From positions 11,718,001-11,782,000 of the forward strand of contig OX442319.1 of assembly GCA_949358305.1 (NCBI GenBank): 64,000 bases of DNA, written 5' to 3'. Position numbers and translations under genes: made by a program. A model generated the notes under the pieces. It searched no databases. It worked only from the letters and a program-made list of their open reading frames with translations, and had not been told where the DNA came from. The DNA comes from Strigamia acuminata. Taxonomy: Eukaryota; Arthropoda; Chilopoda; Geophilomorpha; Linotaeniidae. Positions 23,150 to 34,033 of this stretch are shown here, in pieces (the stretch's first letter is position 1; every line of letters begins with the position of its first letter).

Positions 23150-26100
23150 ATGCATCCAATCAAATTCAATGTGAAATTCTACAATGTTATTTTAATGGGA
23201 TTAGCTTTCATGCTCCTATTTACTGCATTCCAGACCATGGGTATAATTGAGGTAATTATTTCTTATATTTATCATATTATCTATTTTTTTTTTCAATTTT
23301 ATTTATTTATTTATTTTATTTTATTTTATTTATTTTTCTTTTTGCAGAATCTGGTGCTGAATAGTATAACTAAAGATGATCCAAGTTTCCAGGGTAAAGC
23401 CTACACAAGGTATACACATTTGTTGGGAACTGGATGGCCCTGAATTCCTGCATATTCATTATGAGATTAAAAAGTGTATTTTTCCAGACCTAATATTGTG
23501 TGGTTATCGTTATTATTTGGTGTTGGAATAATCTGGAAAAATTGTGCACTGATTAGAGAGAAATATTTGGCCTAAATGTGTCAGTTTAGTATTGACATAG
23601 ATTTTGTTTTATAGTATTGGATCTTGTAAAACTTGATTTTTATTTCGCTTCCTTGATAATTTTTATTTTTTCATTTTTTTATTTTTTTTATTTTTTTGGC
23701 AATATTAATTTTTATTTTTTTAATTTCTTAATTTTTATTAATTTTTTTTTATTTTTAGTTTGGCCATAATCTATGGAGTTTTGGCGGTGGCGAATTGGGC
23801 CGCGCCGTCTGTGCTGAGTTTCACCGGGCCGAAGTATGCGATGATTGGCGGAGCAATTACATATTTGTAAGATTTGTTATAATTTAAATTTGCTGAATGC
23901 GTAAGTAAACGAGAATTAGCGGATCCAGAAAACATACGAGGGAATGGCCAGTTTGGTTCAATTTTTCGCACATAAAAATTGAATGTTATTGACCTAAAAT
24001 TGGATGTTATTGGTCAAAAATTGGATGTTATTGGTCAAAAATTAGATGTTATTGGTCAAAAATTGGATGTTATTGGTCAAAAGTTGGATGTTATTGGTCA
24101 AAAATTGGATGTTTTTGCCCACTAATGGTTGTTTTTGGCCAAAAAATGAATGTTTTCAACCAAAAAATGGATGTTTTTGGCTAAGCTGGGATATTTTGGT
24201 CAAAATTGGATGTTTTTGACCAAAACATGAATTTTTATTTATCAAAAAATGGTTGTTTATGGCCTAAAAATGAATTTTTGTGGTCTCTGAATGAATTTTG
24301 GGCCTAAATATGAATTTTTGGTCTCAGAATTAATTTTTTGAGTCTAAGTATGCTCAAGAGGCTGGCCATGGCCCGATGGCCCCACGGCCACTCCCTTGGA
24401 TCCGCCAATGCGATAGCACTTTGGTTAAAATTATTTTCTGCGTCTGCTAATCGTCTTTTTGTACTTTTAAGGTGATATCTTTATTGAAATTGAAAGGTTT
24501 TTCTTTTTCTGTTTGTTTTGAAAGATTTTTTTATCATTTTCAATTCAAATTTAATCTTATTGATATATTTTTGTTTAATATGATTATATTCTGTTTTCCA
24601 GATATTTTATTGCATCATTTTTGTACCCAAATATCTGGTTATTGTACATAACGTCAGCTTTAGTCGGGCTAGGAGCAGCGTGTGAGTTAATTAGACTTTT
24701 TGATACTTTCTACTTCAAATTCGGATATGTTGAGGAAACGAGAATATTTTTTATTATTATTAATTTTGTAAAACAAGCAGTTTTTAAAATGTAATAATGC
24801 CAACAGAAACTGCATTTTTGATATTTTTATGCAAAATATCCAGTTTTTATTGCTGCAGCTTCTGGAACAAATTATTTTAAAGCATTTTAAAAATTTTTTG
24901 TGTCAAGAAAAGAAAATTTCTAAAAAGTGCAATGTTGCATCTAAAAATTGCATTATTGCATGTAAAATTGTAAAAAAAATGCATTGTTGCGTTTAAAATA
25001 GTAAAAAATGCATTGTTGCATTTAAATTAGTAAAAAATGCATTACTGCATATAAAATAGAAAAAAAATGCATCGTTGCATCTAAAAAGTGCATTGTTGCT
25101 TTTAGAAATTGCAGCTGGAATTGAGGCATTTGGTTTCTCCAAATTACTAGATTTGTTTTTAAGTTCAAATTTGAGATAGTTTGTGTGTGTTTGTTTAGTT
25201 CATTGAGAATTAGCATAATTTTAGTTTGCATACACGTTTTAGGTTAAACAGGTCTCGGCTACTAAAACCCGTTTGATTCTTCCAAACTAGAATTTTAATT
25301 GCACGTTGAACATGACTTTTCTCTAAAATTAGACAAATTTGTATTATTTATTTAGCTAATTTATATAATATTGAAAAAACATAATTTATTTCTTTTTAAA
25401 TTATTTTTCGTAGGTTTGTGGACCGGTCAAGGAAATTTTCTTACCATAAACTCCGACGCAAACACCATGGGTCGCAATAGCGGCATTTTCTGGGCAATGT
25501 TGCAATCTAGGTATTCGATCTGACAATTTCAACACCACAAATTTCATGCGAGCTTTATTTTGTTTAGTCTTTTATTTGGCAATCTATTTGTCTACTTTAA
25601 ATTCACAAATGCCGAGCACATAGACTCCGACATCCGAAGAACGGTCTTTATAGTATTGCTTGTGCTGGGATGTCTTGGTTTCGGGGTAATGTTTTTACTT
25701 CGTCCGGTGAAGTCTGAATTGCCACCCAGTGGTGTGCTTGCTGATAGCTATGTGGATAAGCCTATTGAAGCATTGAGTAAGTTATGACTGTTGTGGTAAA
25801 AAGGGTTATTGTAAAATTTTTTATTATTATTAATTTTCAGAAAAATCATTCCATCTGTTTTTATCGAAAGATATGATTCTTTTATCAATCACCTTTTTTT
25901 ATACTGGTAAGGATTGGTTATGAATTTAATCTGTGATGGACTAATAATCTTGTTTTAATTTATTTTTTTTTATTTATAAATATATTTATTTATAAATAAA
26001 AAGGTATTGAATTAGGATTTTTCAGCAGTGTTTATGGATCCGCCATTAGTTTTACGCGGCGGTTTGGTTCGATGGCGAATTCGTTGATTGGTATAAACGG

Positions 26101-29100
26101 AATTTTTATTGGCGTTGGTGAAATATTAGGTAAATATTTATATTTACTGTACGGTAAGTTCCCTACGTATGAATGAGTTCAGTTCTGAGAACGTATTTGC
26201 AAGTCGAATTGTTCGTAAGTGCAGCAAAGGTGTGCAAGGTGGAAAAATTGTTAATGAAAAGTAAAGAACAAAATTTATTTTTTTTAAGATAAAATTTTTT
26301 TTTATTAGAAATTAATAAAGGTAGCGTATTTCGGCAACATTAGGCGCATTCGAAAAGTCATTAAAACGAGTGTAAATGTGTTTACACTAGTTTTCACACG
26401 ACATTTACACGAATTAATTAGTGTTGATGTCATGTTGATGTCGTGGCCCAGACGCCACGTTTACGTTTAAATCTCCGTTCAACGAGTTTTCTCGTTCAAA
26501 TCGGGTCTTGCTGGCAGCCATCTTGGATTTTCGTTAGATCGGATGGAACGATTTCGATCGTAAGAACAATTTTGTAGCAGTTATTAGCCGCATTCTTGCG
26601 ATCGAATGTGGCCGATGTTCTGCCGCATTTGTACGATCGAATGTGGCCGATGTTCTGCCGCATTTGTACGATCGAATGCGGCCGAAATTTGTGTGATTGA
26701 GGCGGATGTTCAGCCGATACCCCGTTCTTAAATATTAATAATAAAAATAATTTAACTAAATTTACATTTTATAACCATGTTTTTATAATCTCCTGTTCTT
26801 TTTAGAGTAAACAACAACAATAATGACTATGGTTATTATTTGGGCTAATTTATTTACACTTGAATTTACAGTAGCTGCATTCAAAAATTAAAATATCAAT
26901 TTTAGTTTAAGTGTATTTTAAGTTTTAACATGGGTTTAAACAGGAAATGATGTCATTTTTGGTTTAAAATTGAAGTAAAACACAAAATATTTTAGTTTTT
27001 GAATGCAGCTACTGAAATTTACACAGAAATTTATTTTTAAACTCGAAAATTGGGTCGTTTAACTTGACATTTACACTACCAGTTGCACTGGTCGTTTAGT
27101 GCAAATTACTTTTCGAATGCGCCTACTGAAAAACAAAAAAAGACCCATTTTTAAGCGATGTAGACTGGAAAAACAAATTAACATGCAAGTCTATGGGAAA
27201 ACAGTGGCGCCATCTGTATTTCAAAGTTGGCGTGAACTATGGGTTACAAACCCACGTTTGAACTGTATCGGCTTCAGCCGAATATTCGTACGTAGTGGAC
27301 TTACTGTATATACTGTGTACTGTATTGTCCAGGGGGTACAACAATCAGAATCTGCGTGTCACGAGATTCAAATCTTTCATTGGATTCGGATGGGATTTGG
27401 TTGGGATTCGGATGGGATTTGGTTGGGATTTGGAAAGATTTAGATGATTATTTTAATAAAAAAGTCGAAAAAATTTAACTTTTGTCCAATTTTCGACAAA
27501 AATATCAAAATTTTTATAAAATGTAAAGATTCGGAGATTCGGGCATTCGGAACATTATGTTAATTCTGTGTAAAATCGTGAATTCCCTCTAGACCCACTT
27601 CAAGAGGGCGTATTGTTCTTATACTGATTAAGGCTTGCCTTTTATTCGTAGGTGGAGCCATGTTTGGAATTTTGGGTGCTAAAACTAACCGGTTTGGTCG
27701 AGATCCGATTGTTTTACTTGGATTTGTTATTCACATGATCTCATTTTATCTAATTTTTATAAACTTACCTTTTCTATCTCCACTTGAAAAGAATTTCCAC
27801 AAAGCATTCATCAAAAGCAAGTAAGTTTTGGAGATGGTTTCAAATGTTCCTTGCTCACTTCCGTACTTTTTTTGTTTTTAGTGAATACATTGCAATCTTG
27901 TGCAGTTTCTTGTTAGGATTTGGAGATAGCTGTTTCAATACTCAGGTCAGTGATTAATTGTACAGTATGTGGATTTACAAAGCCAATATTATATGACTAT
28001 TGAGTTATAATCTTTCCAGATATACGCGATTTTAGGAACGATGTTTCCTGATGACAGTTCAACGGCGTTTGCCGTTTATAATTGTTTTCAGGTAAGTTAG
28101 AATCTGTGAAAAAAAATTGCTACAGTATGAACTTATAACAAAATACTGCTGAAAAATACATCTGAAGACTTATAAAAAGAAGTCTAAACAGTTTAGACCT
28201 CTTTTTAGACTTCTTTTGATGAACTGTTCACCATTTTAGGTCTCTTTTGATATACTGTTCACCATTTTAGGTCTCTTTAGATGGACTGTTTAACATTTTA
28301 GGTTCGTTTTGATGGAATGTTCACCATTTTATTAGTCTTCAGATGTATTTTTCATCAGTATTTTGTTATAAGTTCATCCTGTAGCACATTTTTTCACAAA
28401 TTCTAACTTGTAAATTTAAATTTAAATTTAAAAAAGGCAAACGCCGGTGCACTGTCGTCTGGATACATCGTTCCTAAAAGCGAATATACCTTATTTTACT
28501 GATTAAGAGTTGCCCTCGTTGTGTAGCCGCCCTCGAATAGTAGCCGCGCATCAGAGAGGCGGTTTGAAATGAGAGTGGCCCTCAAATAATACCCGCGGCT
28601 ACTATTTGAGGCCTTTTGTAAGACAAAAGTGAAATTTCAACGGAAAAATTGAAATTCCAAACAAAATGTTAAACAATTGTATTAAGAGCCGCCCTCGATT
28701 AACAGCCGTCCTCTTTTAAGAGCCGCGGCTCTTATTTGCTAAAATACGGTATGTCGAAAGATTATAACTTAATCCACAGTTTGCGGCAGCGACTTTTCCT
28801 TTATAGTTATAAATAGTGTAACGGAAGAGAGAAAAATTATGATTTGCGGTATGGCAATTTTCCCTTAGTTATAAAAATTTTTCCAAATTTGTTCCTACTC
28901 GATGATTCCCACAAATTTTACGATTAACTCTTTGTTGCCATGGCTTCATGAAATAAATACGGAGTAATATTTAAAAAATCAAACTTACCAATAAGATATT
29001 AATGTGCCAGTTCTGCTTGATGCTGAGAATCACAAATGGCAGCAATCATAAGTAATCGCCATTTGCAATTTTTGGGCAATGACGTAAATAGTGGAAAATT

Positions 29101-30999
29101 ACCCGATTGGTTGCGCTATTTCTAGCTATTCTGTAAAGGTGTGTTTTCATGTGTGAATTTTTTCTATCGCGCCACTCTAAAAATCGCACGTGGTGCATTC
29201 AAGCGCTGTTTTCTCGCTTAGCTTTACAATGGAGCTTTGCTTTGCCATTTTCATGTGAGAGGTCTCTAGTAAAGTCATCAACGCATTTTCAAAATGGCTG
29301 CTAAAATGTTGAGTTCTTTCAATTTTTTTCAGAATTTTTTTAATTAATTTTTCTATTGCACGTGGTGAAAAATCTCAGCCAATGGGAACTATTTAGCAAA
29401 ACTCAACTTCCCATTGGCCCAAGATAGTCACGTGGTCTGTATCGAACGCGATATCGCGCGCGTGAAACGGTTGAGAACTAGCAAAAAGTACATGCACCAA
29501 GTACTTTTTGGTCGGCGATTTTGATCGCAACCAATCAGGTGCGACCTAACGCCATTTTGGATTCAGGTCTAAATCGCTTGGCGACGCGATTCGCGCCGCA
29601 AAACGCTCCGTGTGTCACAAACATTATTCGCGATTTTTGTTTTGCAAATTTTAAAATTCGCGCGCGATTTAAGAAAAAAAGTCGCACATGAAAACGCACC
29701 TTAAGCTATAAGTTACAGTTACGACTTTTCCACTAAACTTTTGCTCAAGTTTGCGGATTATTAACTTACAATTAAGTTATAATCTTTTCAGATATACTCG
29801 CTTTTAGGAACGATGTATCCGGACGACAGTGCACCGGCGTTTGCTCTTTTTAAATTTATACAGGTAAGTTAGAATTTGTGAAAAAATGTGCTACAGGATG
29901 AACTTATAACAAAATACTGATGAAAAATACATCTGAAGACTTAGGGGCCGTCCATAAATTACGTAACGCCTGGAGGGGGGGAGGGGGTTTCAAATTTTGT
30001 TACGGGTTGTTACGACGGGGAGGGGGGGAGGTCTTAATAATGTTACGTAACAAAATTTTTTTTAACAATTTTGAAAATATTTGAAAATTTTTAAATTTTT
30101 TTTTAAATTTTTGTAAAAAATTTTAAATTTGTGTAAAATTTTGTATTTAGCTTGTATCAAATTTTTTTTTTTGGGGGGGGGGGGGGGTAGTGAGTTTTGT
30201 TACGTAATATTCTAGGGGGGGTTTGTGGATTTGTTACGAGGAGAGGGGGTCTAAAAATCATAAAATCAGCGTTACGTAATTCATGGACGGCCCCTTATAA
30301 AAGGGTGAACAGTTCATCAAAAGAGATCTAAAATGGTGAACAGTCAGAGGCGGATCTACATCAGGGCAAATAGGGCTTGAGCACAGAGCTCCCAACTCCT
30401 AGGGGGCCCCCAAGACACAATGTTCGACTATATATATATTGATAACGGGACCCCGAAAAAACCTCAAGCCCAGGGCCCCCAAAAAGCTAGATCTGCCCTT
30501 GCGAACAGTTCATCAAAAGAGATCTAAAATGGTGAACAGTCCATCAAAAGGAGTCTGAACTTCCAATATCGGGAGTACCTATAAATAATAAATTTATAAA
30601 TAATTTTATAAATAATAAGGTTCCCTTTGCGTAATTTGTTGGGATGCTTAGCTTTCTTATCTACTGTTCTGTTAGGTTTATGGGGCCCGCGAAGCTGTAG
30701 TTATGCCACTAATCGACGGATAAAAAATCAATACATTTCATTCTGCTTTCCATTTCATCATATTTTATTCGAAATTAAATTCTCCATTTCTTTTCCAGTC
30801 TTTAGGAGCAACAACAATATTTATCTACGGCCTGTACCTGCAATTACAGTGGCACGTGTTAATTTTAGTTATTACGGCAACTTTAGGCACGTTAAGTTTT
30901 TGTGTCGTTGAATGGAAACTCTACGACCGGTTGGCGAAGAAACAGAGAGAAATTCAGATTTCAAGCACTAATGAAAAGGTAGATGACATCAACTCGTAA
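23150..30999 (+). CDS. mfsd11: MFSD11-like (UNC-93 family) membrane transporter, 12 exons
   Basis: Exons: 23150-23251, 23348-23409, 23759-23866, 24602-24681, 25414-25510, 25568-25776, 25841-25906, 26004-26129, 27652-27820, 27882-27945, then 28020-28091 or 29792-29863, and 30799-30999. With either exon 11 the coding length is 1356 nt, 451 residues plus TAA, close to the usual length of UNC93-like protein MFSD11. Family landmarks are visible: FNVKFYNVILMGLAFM and FTAFQTMG at the start, LAIIYGV, LWTGQGNFLTINSD, GRNSGIFWAMLQSS, RRTVFI, GIFIGVGEILGG, CSFLLGFGDSCFNTQ and CVVEW near the end. The protein should have 12 membrane segments; MFSD11 proteins are atypical major-facilitator members of unknown substrate. 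All junctions are GT-AG and keep phase. The introns hold many MITEs. The ATG at 23150 is the first in frame and matches the family N-terminus. A polyadenylation signal lies at 31170. Confidence 0.95.
23918..24406. mobile_element. MITE-like element with internal 21-bp tandem repeat
   Basis: Lies in intron 3 of the MFSD11-like gene. The ends are imperfect inverted repeats (GCGGATCCAG... and ...TTGGATCCGCC, with GGGAATGGCC and GGCCACTCCC just inside). The interior is a run of GTTATTGGTCAAAAATTGGA units that decays to the right. The GGATCC-type end resembles some hAT MITEs, but I find no clear 8-bp duplication. Confidence 0.6.
26343..27123. mobile_element. TIR element in intron 8 (781 bp)
   Basis: Inverted ends GGCGCATTCGAAAAGT and ACTTTTCGAATGCGCC flanked by TA on both sides (26341-26342 and 27124-27125). 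No transposase frame. It accounts for about half of the longest intron of the MFSD11-like gene. The interior includes tandem copies of TGTTCTGCCGCATTTG (26590-26680). Confidence 0.85.
28020..28091 (+). other. mfsd11: Alternative exon 11a of the MFSD11-like gene
   Basis: A 72-nt exon, phase 0 on both sides, acceptor TCTTTCCAG and donor GTAAGTTAG. It encodes IYAILGTMFPDDSSTAF followed by AVYNCFQ. It is the diverged member of the pair: it lacks the DSAPAFALFKF motif kept in 11b. Because 11a and 11b replace the same 24 residues and both fit the frame, they look like mutually exclusive exons; joint inclusion would also stay in frame. Confidence 0.88.
28322..28790 (-). repeat. Inverted third copy of exon 11 with flanks, split by a MITE
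   Basis: Reverse-complemented, 28434-28488 matches exon 11b (about 48 of 52 aligned bases, including the codons for MYPDDSAPAF), 28322-28412 matches the intron just after it, and 28750-28790 matches the intron just before it. The donor position has decayed (ACAAGTTAG instead of GTAAGTTAG). A 261-bp MITE (28489-28749) separates exon and upstream flank. It lies antisense to the gene, between exons 11a and 11b. Confidence 0.88.
28489..28749. mobile_element. MITE inserted in the inverted exon copy (261 bp)
   Basis: Ends CCTTATTTTACTGATTAAGAG and CTCTTATTTGCTAAAATACGG are imperfect inverted repeats flanked by TA (28487-28488 and 28750-28751). The interior repeats AGCCGCCCTCGA and AGCCGCGGCT. Removing it rejoins the inverted copy of exon 11 to its upstream intron flank, which confirms the boundaries. 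Confidence 0.85.
29137..29701. mobile_element. Harbinger-like MITE (565 bp)
   Basis: Inverted ends AGGTGTGTTTTCATGTG and CACATGAAAACGCACCT with the 3-bp target duplication TAA (29134-29136 and 29702-29704). The 3-bp TWA duplication is typical of PIF/Harbinger elements. It is non-coding and lies just upstream of exon 11b. Confidence 0.85.
29792..29863 (+). other. mfsd11: Alternative exon 11b of the MFSD11-like gene
   Basis: A 72-nt exon, phase 0 on both sides, acceptor ATCTTTTCAG and donor GTAAGTTAG. It encodes IYSLLGTMYPDDSAPAF followed by ALFKFIQ, which is the version close to the family consensus. The flanking intron sequence (about 20 bases before, 80 bases after) is also shared with 11a, so the duplication included splice sites. 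Confidence 0.92.
29944..30294. mobile_element. GGGGCCGTCC-type MITE (351 bp)
   Basis: Ends GGGGCCGTCCATAAATTACG and the complementary CGTAATTCATGGACGGCCCC, target duplication TTA (29941-29943 and 30295-30297). The paralogous intron after exon 11a reads GAAGACTTATAAAA without the insert, giving an empty site. The interior has G-runs up to about 18 bases long. The 3-bp duplication points to PIF/Harbinger. Confidence 0.92.
30345..30501. mobile_element. Short hAT-type MITE (157 bp)
   Basis: Ends CAGAGGCGGATCTA and TAGATCTGCCCTTG, flanked by TGAACAGT on the left and CGAACAGT on the right (an 8-bp duplication with one mismatch). The interior carries GGGGGCCCCC-rich palindromes. Confidence 0.8.
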
Positions 31000-31169
31000 T
31001 TAGACGGAAGAAACGGTCATTTCCAGCTCAGATTTCATTAATTCCATAAAATTCCAATTAAAAATGTGATAATTTAACATTAATTCACAGTGAAGTTTGT
31101 ACAGAAATTAATGAGATTTTCTATTACTATTATGTATACTAAACCACTGTTCTTTGAAGAGTAAATGAT

Positions 31170-31175
31170 AATAAA
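31170..31175 (+). terminator. Polyadenylation signal of the MFSD11-like gene
   Basis: AATAAA 171 bases after the stop codon at 30997-30999. It is the first canonical hexamer downstream. Confidence 0.6.
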
Positions 31176-31475
31176 ATATAGTGGTTAATTTGTAAAAATA
31201 AGTCCGGTTTTGAATAGTGCTGCTACAGTTTTGAACTGGTTGACATTTTGCTACTCAGAGCCGCGACATGTTCGAACAGGGAGGCAAAAACTACGTCGTG
31301 TCAGACAGTTCAACATAGAAAATACGCTGGTCATTATTAATTATAAGAAATGCGAGGATATGGACAAAACAATCGATGCTGGTAAGTGGAATATTTTTTT
31401 TTTTAAATTTACCGGTATTTATTTTTATTAGCTTTCGAGTGAAATGGATTTTTCCATTTCACCAAACAACCCCTT

Positions 31476-32036
31476 ATTTAACCTAGGAATGCCTTATTTA
31501 ACCTAGGAATGTCTTATTTAACCTAGGAATGTCTTATTTAACCTAGGAATGTCTTATTTAACCTAGGAATGTCTTATTTAACCTAGGAATGTCTTATTTA
31601 ACCTAGGAATCTCTTATTTAATCTAGGAATGTCTTATTTAACCTAGGAATCTCTTATTTAACCTAGGAATGTCTTATTTAACCTAGGAATGTCTTATTTA
31701 ACCTAGGAATGTCTTATTTAACCTAGGAATCTCTTATTTAATCTAGGAATGTCTTATTTAACCTAGGAATCTCTTATTTAACCTAGGAATGTCTTATTTA
31801 ACCTAGGAATCTCTTATTTAACCTAGGAATGTCTTATTTAACCTAGGAATGTCTTATTTAACCTAGGAATGTCTTATTTAACCTAGGAATGTCTTATTTA
31901 ACCTAGGAATGTCTTATTTAACCTAGGAATCTCTTATTTAATCTAGGAATGTCTTATTTAATCTAGGAATGTCTTATTTAACGTAGGAATGTCTTATTTA
32001 ACCTATGAATCTTATTTAATATAGGAATGCCTTATT
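31476..32036. repeat. 20-bp minisatellite (CTTATTTAACCTAGGAATGT)
   Basis: About 28 units in strict 20-base register, with a few single-base variants (for example GTC or CTC before TTATTT, and ATCTAGG). The core CCTAGG is palindromic. Confidence 0.97.
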
Positions 32037-32199
32037 TACACAGAAAATGATGTTTATTTGTTCTCATAGAAATGCACTTTTGTGAGCATTGTGAATGTAT
32101 TATTGTGCTTAAAAAAATGGATTCATTTTTATTTTTAGTTGAAAAATTGTCGGCAACTTGAAGTGTGCTTTCATTTTGTAGCTTGGTCCAAATACGATC

Positions 32200-32412
32200 T
32201 ATTTAGATATTTATTTTAGTCGTTTTCTTCAATTTAGACATTTATTTTAGTCGTTTTGTTCAATTTAGACATTGATTTTAGTCGTTTTGTTCAATTTAGA
32301 CATTGATTTTAGTCGTTTTGTTCAATTTAGACATTAATTTTAGTCGTTTTGTTCAATTTAGACATTGATTTTAGTCGTTTTGTTCAATTTAGACATTGAT
32401 TTTAGTCGTTTT
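32200..32412. repeat. 31-bp tandem repeat
   Basis: About seven units of TTTAGACATTGATTTTAG followed by TCGTTTTGTTCAA. Confidence 0.93.
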
Positions 32413-32565
32413 CGTAAATTTACATATAGAATTCAATGGTTTTTCTCCGAAACACTTTCAAAAAATCTTTTCGAATGTAACTAGTAATCTTTCTGGGACA
32501 GTGGAGAGTGGACACAATGGTTAGGAGCGTGCCAGGGATCGCGGGGCTTTGCATCCATGAAAATA

Positions 32566-32752
32566 CAGTGTAAGCTGTGTAGATCGGACACAGGACGGGT
32601 CCCAGAAAGTTGTCCGGACTAAGGAGCTGTCTGGAAGGGAGAGGTAATTTAATATTGCTGGGTGTAGGTCGGATCCAAATTAAGCCCTCCAAACTGTCCG
32701 GACCAAACAGCTGTCCGGACTGTGCTATGAACGGTCTACACAGCTTACACTG
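32566..32752. mobile_element. Mariner-like MITE (187 bp)
   Basis: Ends CAGTGTAAGCTGTGTAG and CTACACAGCTTACACTG, flanked by TA (32564-32565 and 32753-32754). The inside repeats GCTGTCCGGAC-type words. Non-coding. Confidence 0.88.
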
Positions 32753-33037
32753 TATGTGTTTCCTTTTTTCTTTTTTTCATTTTTTCTTATTTTTTGTTGT
32801 GGGTGTTGACTATTGAAATAGGGAAGTTTTTGATTTGGTAGGTCTGTATATATCTTTTGATGTATGTAAATTTATTTTCATTGCATGGGAAGTTCCTGTC
32901 AGTTTTTTCAGGCGCACAATAAGTATTGGAATTTGTTTTTAAATGTTTAAAGTTTTATTTTAACTTTACATATATAATATAATATATATAATAAATGTTT
33001 CTCACTTTTCCGTGTATCACTTTAGAGACGAATACAC

Positions 33038-33655
33038 TTAGCGACGAATAGCGGCGCTAAAATGGCGGTCGCTAAAGTCATTGTCGCTAATGTCAGGTCC
33101 CCAATGTTTATACAAATCCAGATTACGGCCGTACCGAACATACTCGTGATGTCGTTGTTTGCGTCTTCTCTTTCTTGTAATATGCGATCTGGTAAAATTT
33201 GGTCGTCTTGAAAATAAATCTCCAAACAGTAGTTCGATAATACTCGGCAGCAGTTCGGTGACAAAAAATGGGAGCAGTCGGATGACAATAAACAGCAGCG
33301 CTTGGTAGTTAATAAGTGTTAGTAGTAGTTCGCTGCTAATATTTGGCAGCATGTCGACAAACGCTATTGTTAAAAGCAGCGCCGGCAAACTGCACTCCAT
33401 CATGAAAACTAAGGCTAAAACCAGGTAAATAAAAGTTACTCTGGAACTTCTCTGGACCCGATTGGGCCACGTCCAGCAAACATGCACATACAGAAGAACG
33501 ACCAAACACGTAAAATAGAGCAGAAAATACACATACACCATTTTATCTGTCTTGTTCATCTTGTTCAAATCTATGCACACATGGATTGAAGTTTGTTTGA
33601 TCAATATGTGATGCGTGATGACGTGCTCATAAACTACGGAAATCTGTAATGGCAT
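33038..33655 (-). CDS. Predicted membrane protein of unknown family
   Basis: A 205-residue frame if started at the Met at 33655 (MPLQISVVYEHV). It has about three hydrophobic stretches (around YFTCLVVLLYVHVCW, VTFIYLVLALVFMM and ALLFIVIRLLPFFV) and a basic cytoplasm-like tail (ITRKRRRKQRHHEYVRYGR). I do not recognise the family. The frame stays open upstream to 33736, where its first codons come from the copia LTR, so the copia element inserted about 70 bases upstream of this start, in the 5' UTR or an exon. It may also be one exon of a larger gene: upstream, beyond the element (minus strand, near 38440), there is a pyrimidine run ending in GCAAG that could be a splice acceptor. It could also be a chance frame. 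Confidence 0.4.
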   Translation of the reverse strand: MPLQISVVYEHVITHHILIKQTSIHVCIDLNKMNKTDKMVYVYFLLYFTCLVVLLYVHVCWTWPNRVQRSSRVTFIYLVLALVFMMECSLPALLLTIAFVDMLPNISSELLLTLINYQALLFIVIRLLPFFVTELLPSIIELLFGDLFSRRPNFTRSHITRKRRRKQRHHEYVRYGRNLDLYKHWGPDISDNDFSDRHFSAAIRR

Positions 33656-33727
33656 AATAATAGAAGGGAAATTCCCTACTTCGGGTGTTGTTCTGCATGG
33701 TGGCGCAACTGTTTGTAGAAAATATTC

Positions 33728-33915
33728 TGTTACCATTGCTTCTCGATAGATGGCGCTACCACCTTATTAACCCCCACTTTGTAACCAATGATTATCACTC
33801 TCGTTTTTATCATCATCTTTGTACTCACTTGAATTAATACACGCGTTTTTGTTACTGCTAATGTGACTTTGATTTATCAACAACTACACAGCTACTACAG
33901 ACTGAAATCCTAACA
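33728..33915 (+). repeat. 5' LTR of the copia element
   Basis: 188 bp, TGTTACC...TCCTAACA. It should hold promoter and polyadenylation functions. The only difference from the 3' LTR is C versus T at 33744 (CTTCTCGATA here, CTTCTTGATA there). Confidence 0.97.
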
Positions 33916-33916
33916 A

Positions 33917-33935
33917 TGGGTTATGGGCTCAGTGC
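33917..33935 (+). other. Primer-binding site, half initiator tRNA-Met type
   Basis: TGGGTTATGGGCTCAGTGC starts one base after the 5' LTR. It is complementary to the anticodon arm of initiator tRNA-Met (contains the complement of CCCATAACC). Drosophila copia is primed this way, by a 5' tRNA fragment rather than by the tRNA 3' end. Confidence 0.85.
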
Positions 33936-34033
33936 GGAACAGTAAAAACTGTGAGTAAGCGGACTGTTTTGTGTTGAAAACAATTGGAATAGTGCGAATA
34001 CGTGTAAAGTGAAACCAACAACAAAGGAGAACA

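Noticed and set aside
31210-31431. 73-residue plus frame after the MFSD11-like gene
   Set aside because: It lies after the polyadenylation signal and shows no domain, no splice partner and low-complexity ends.
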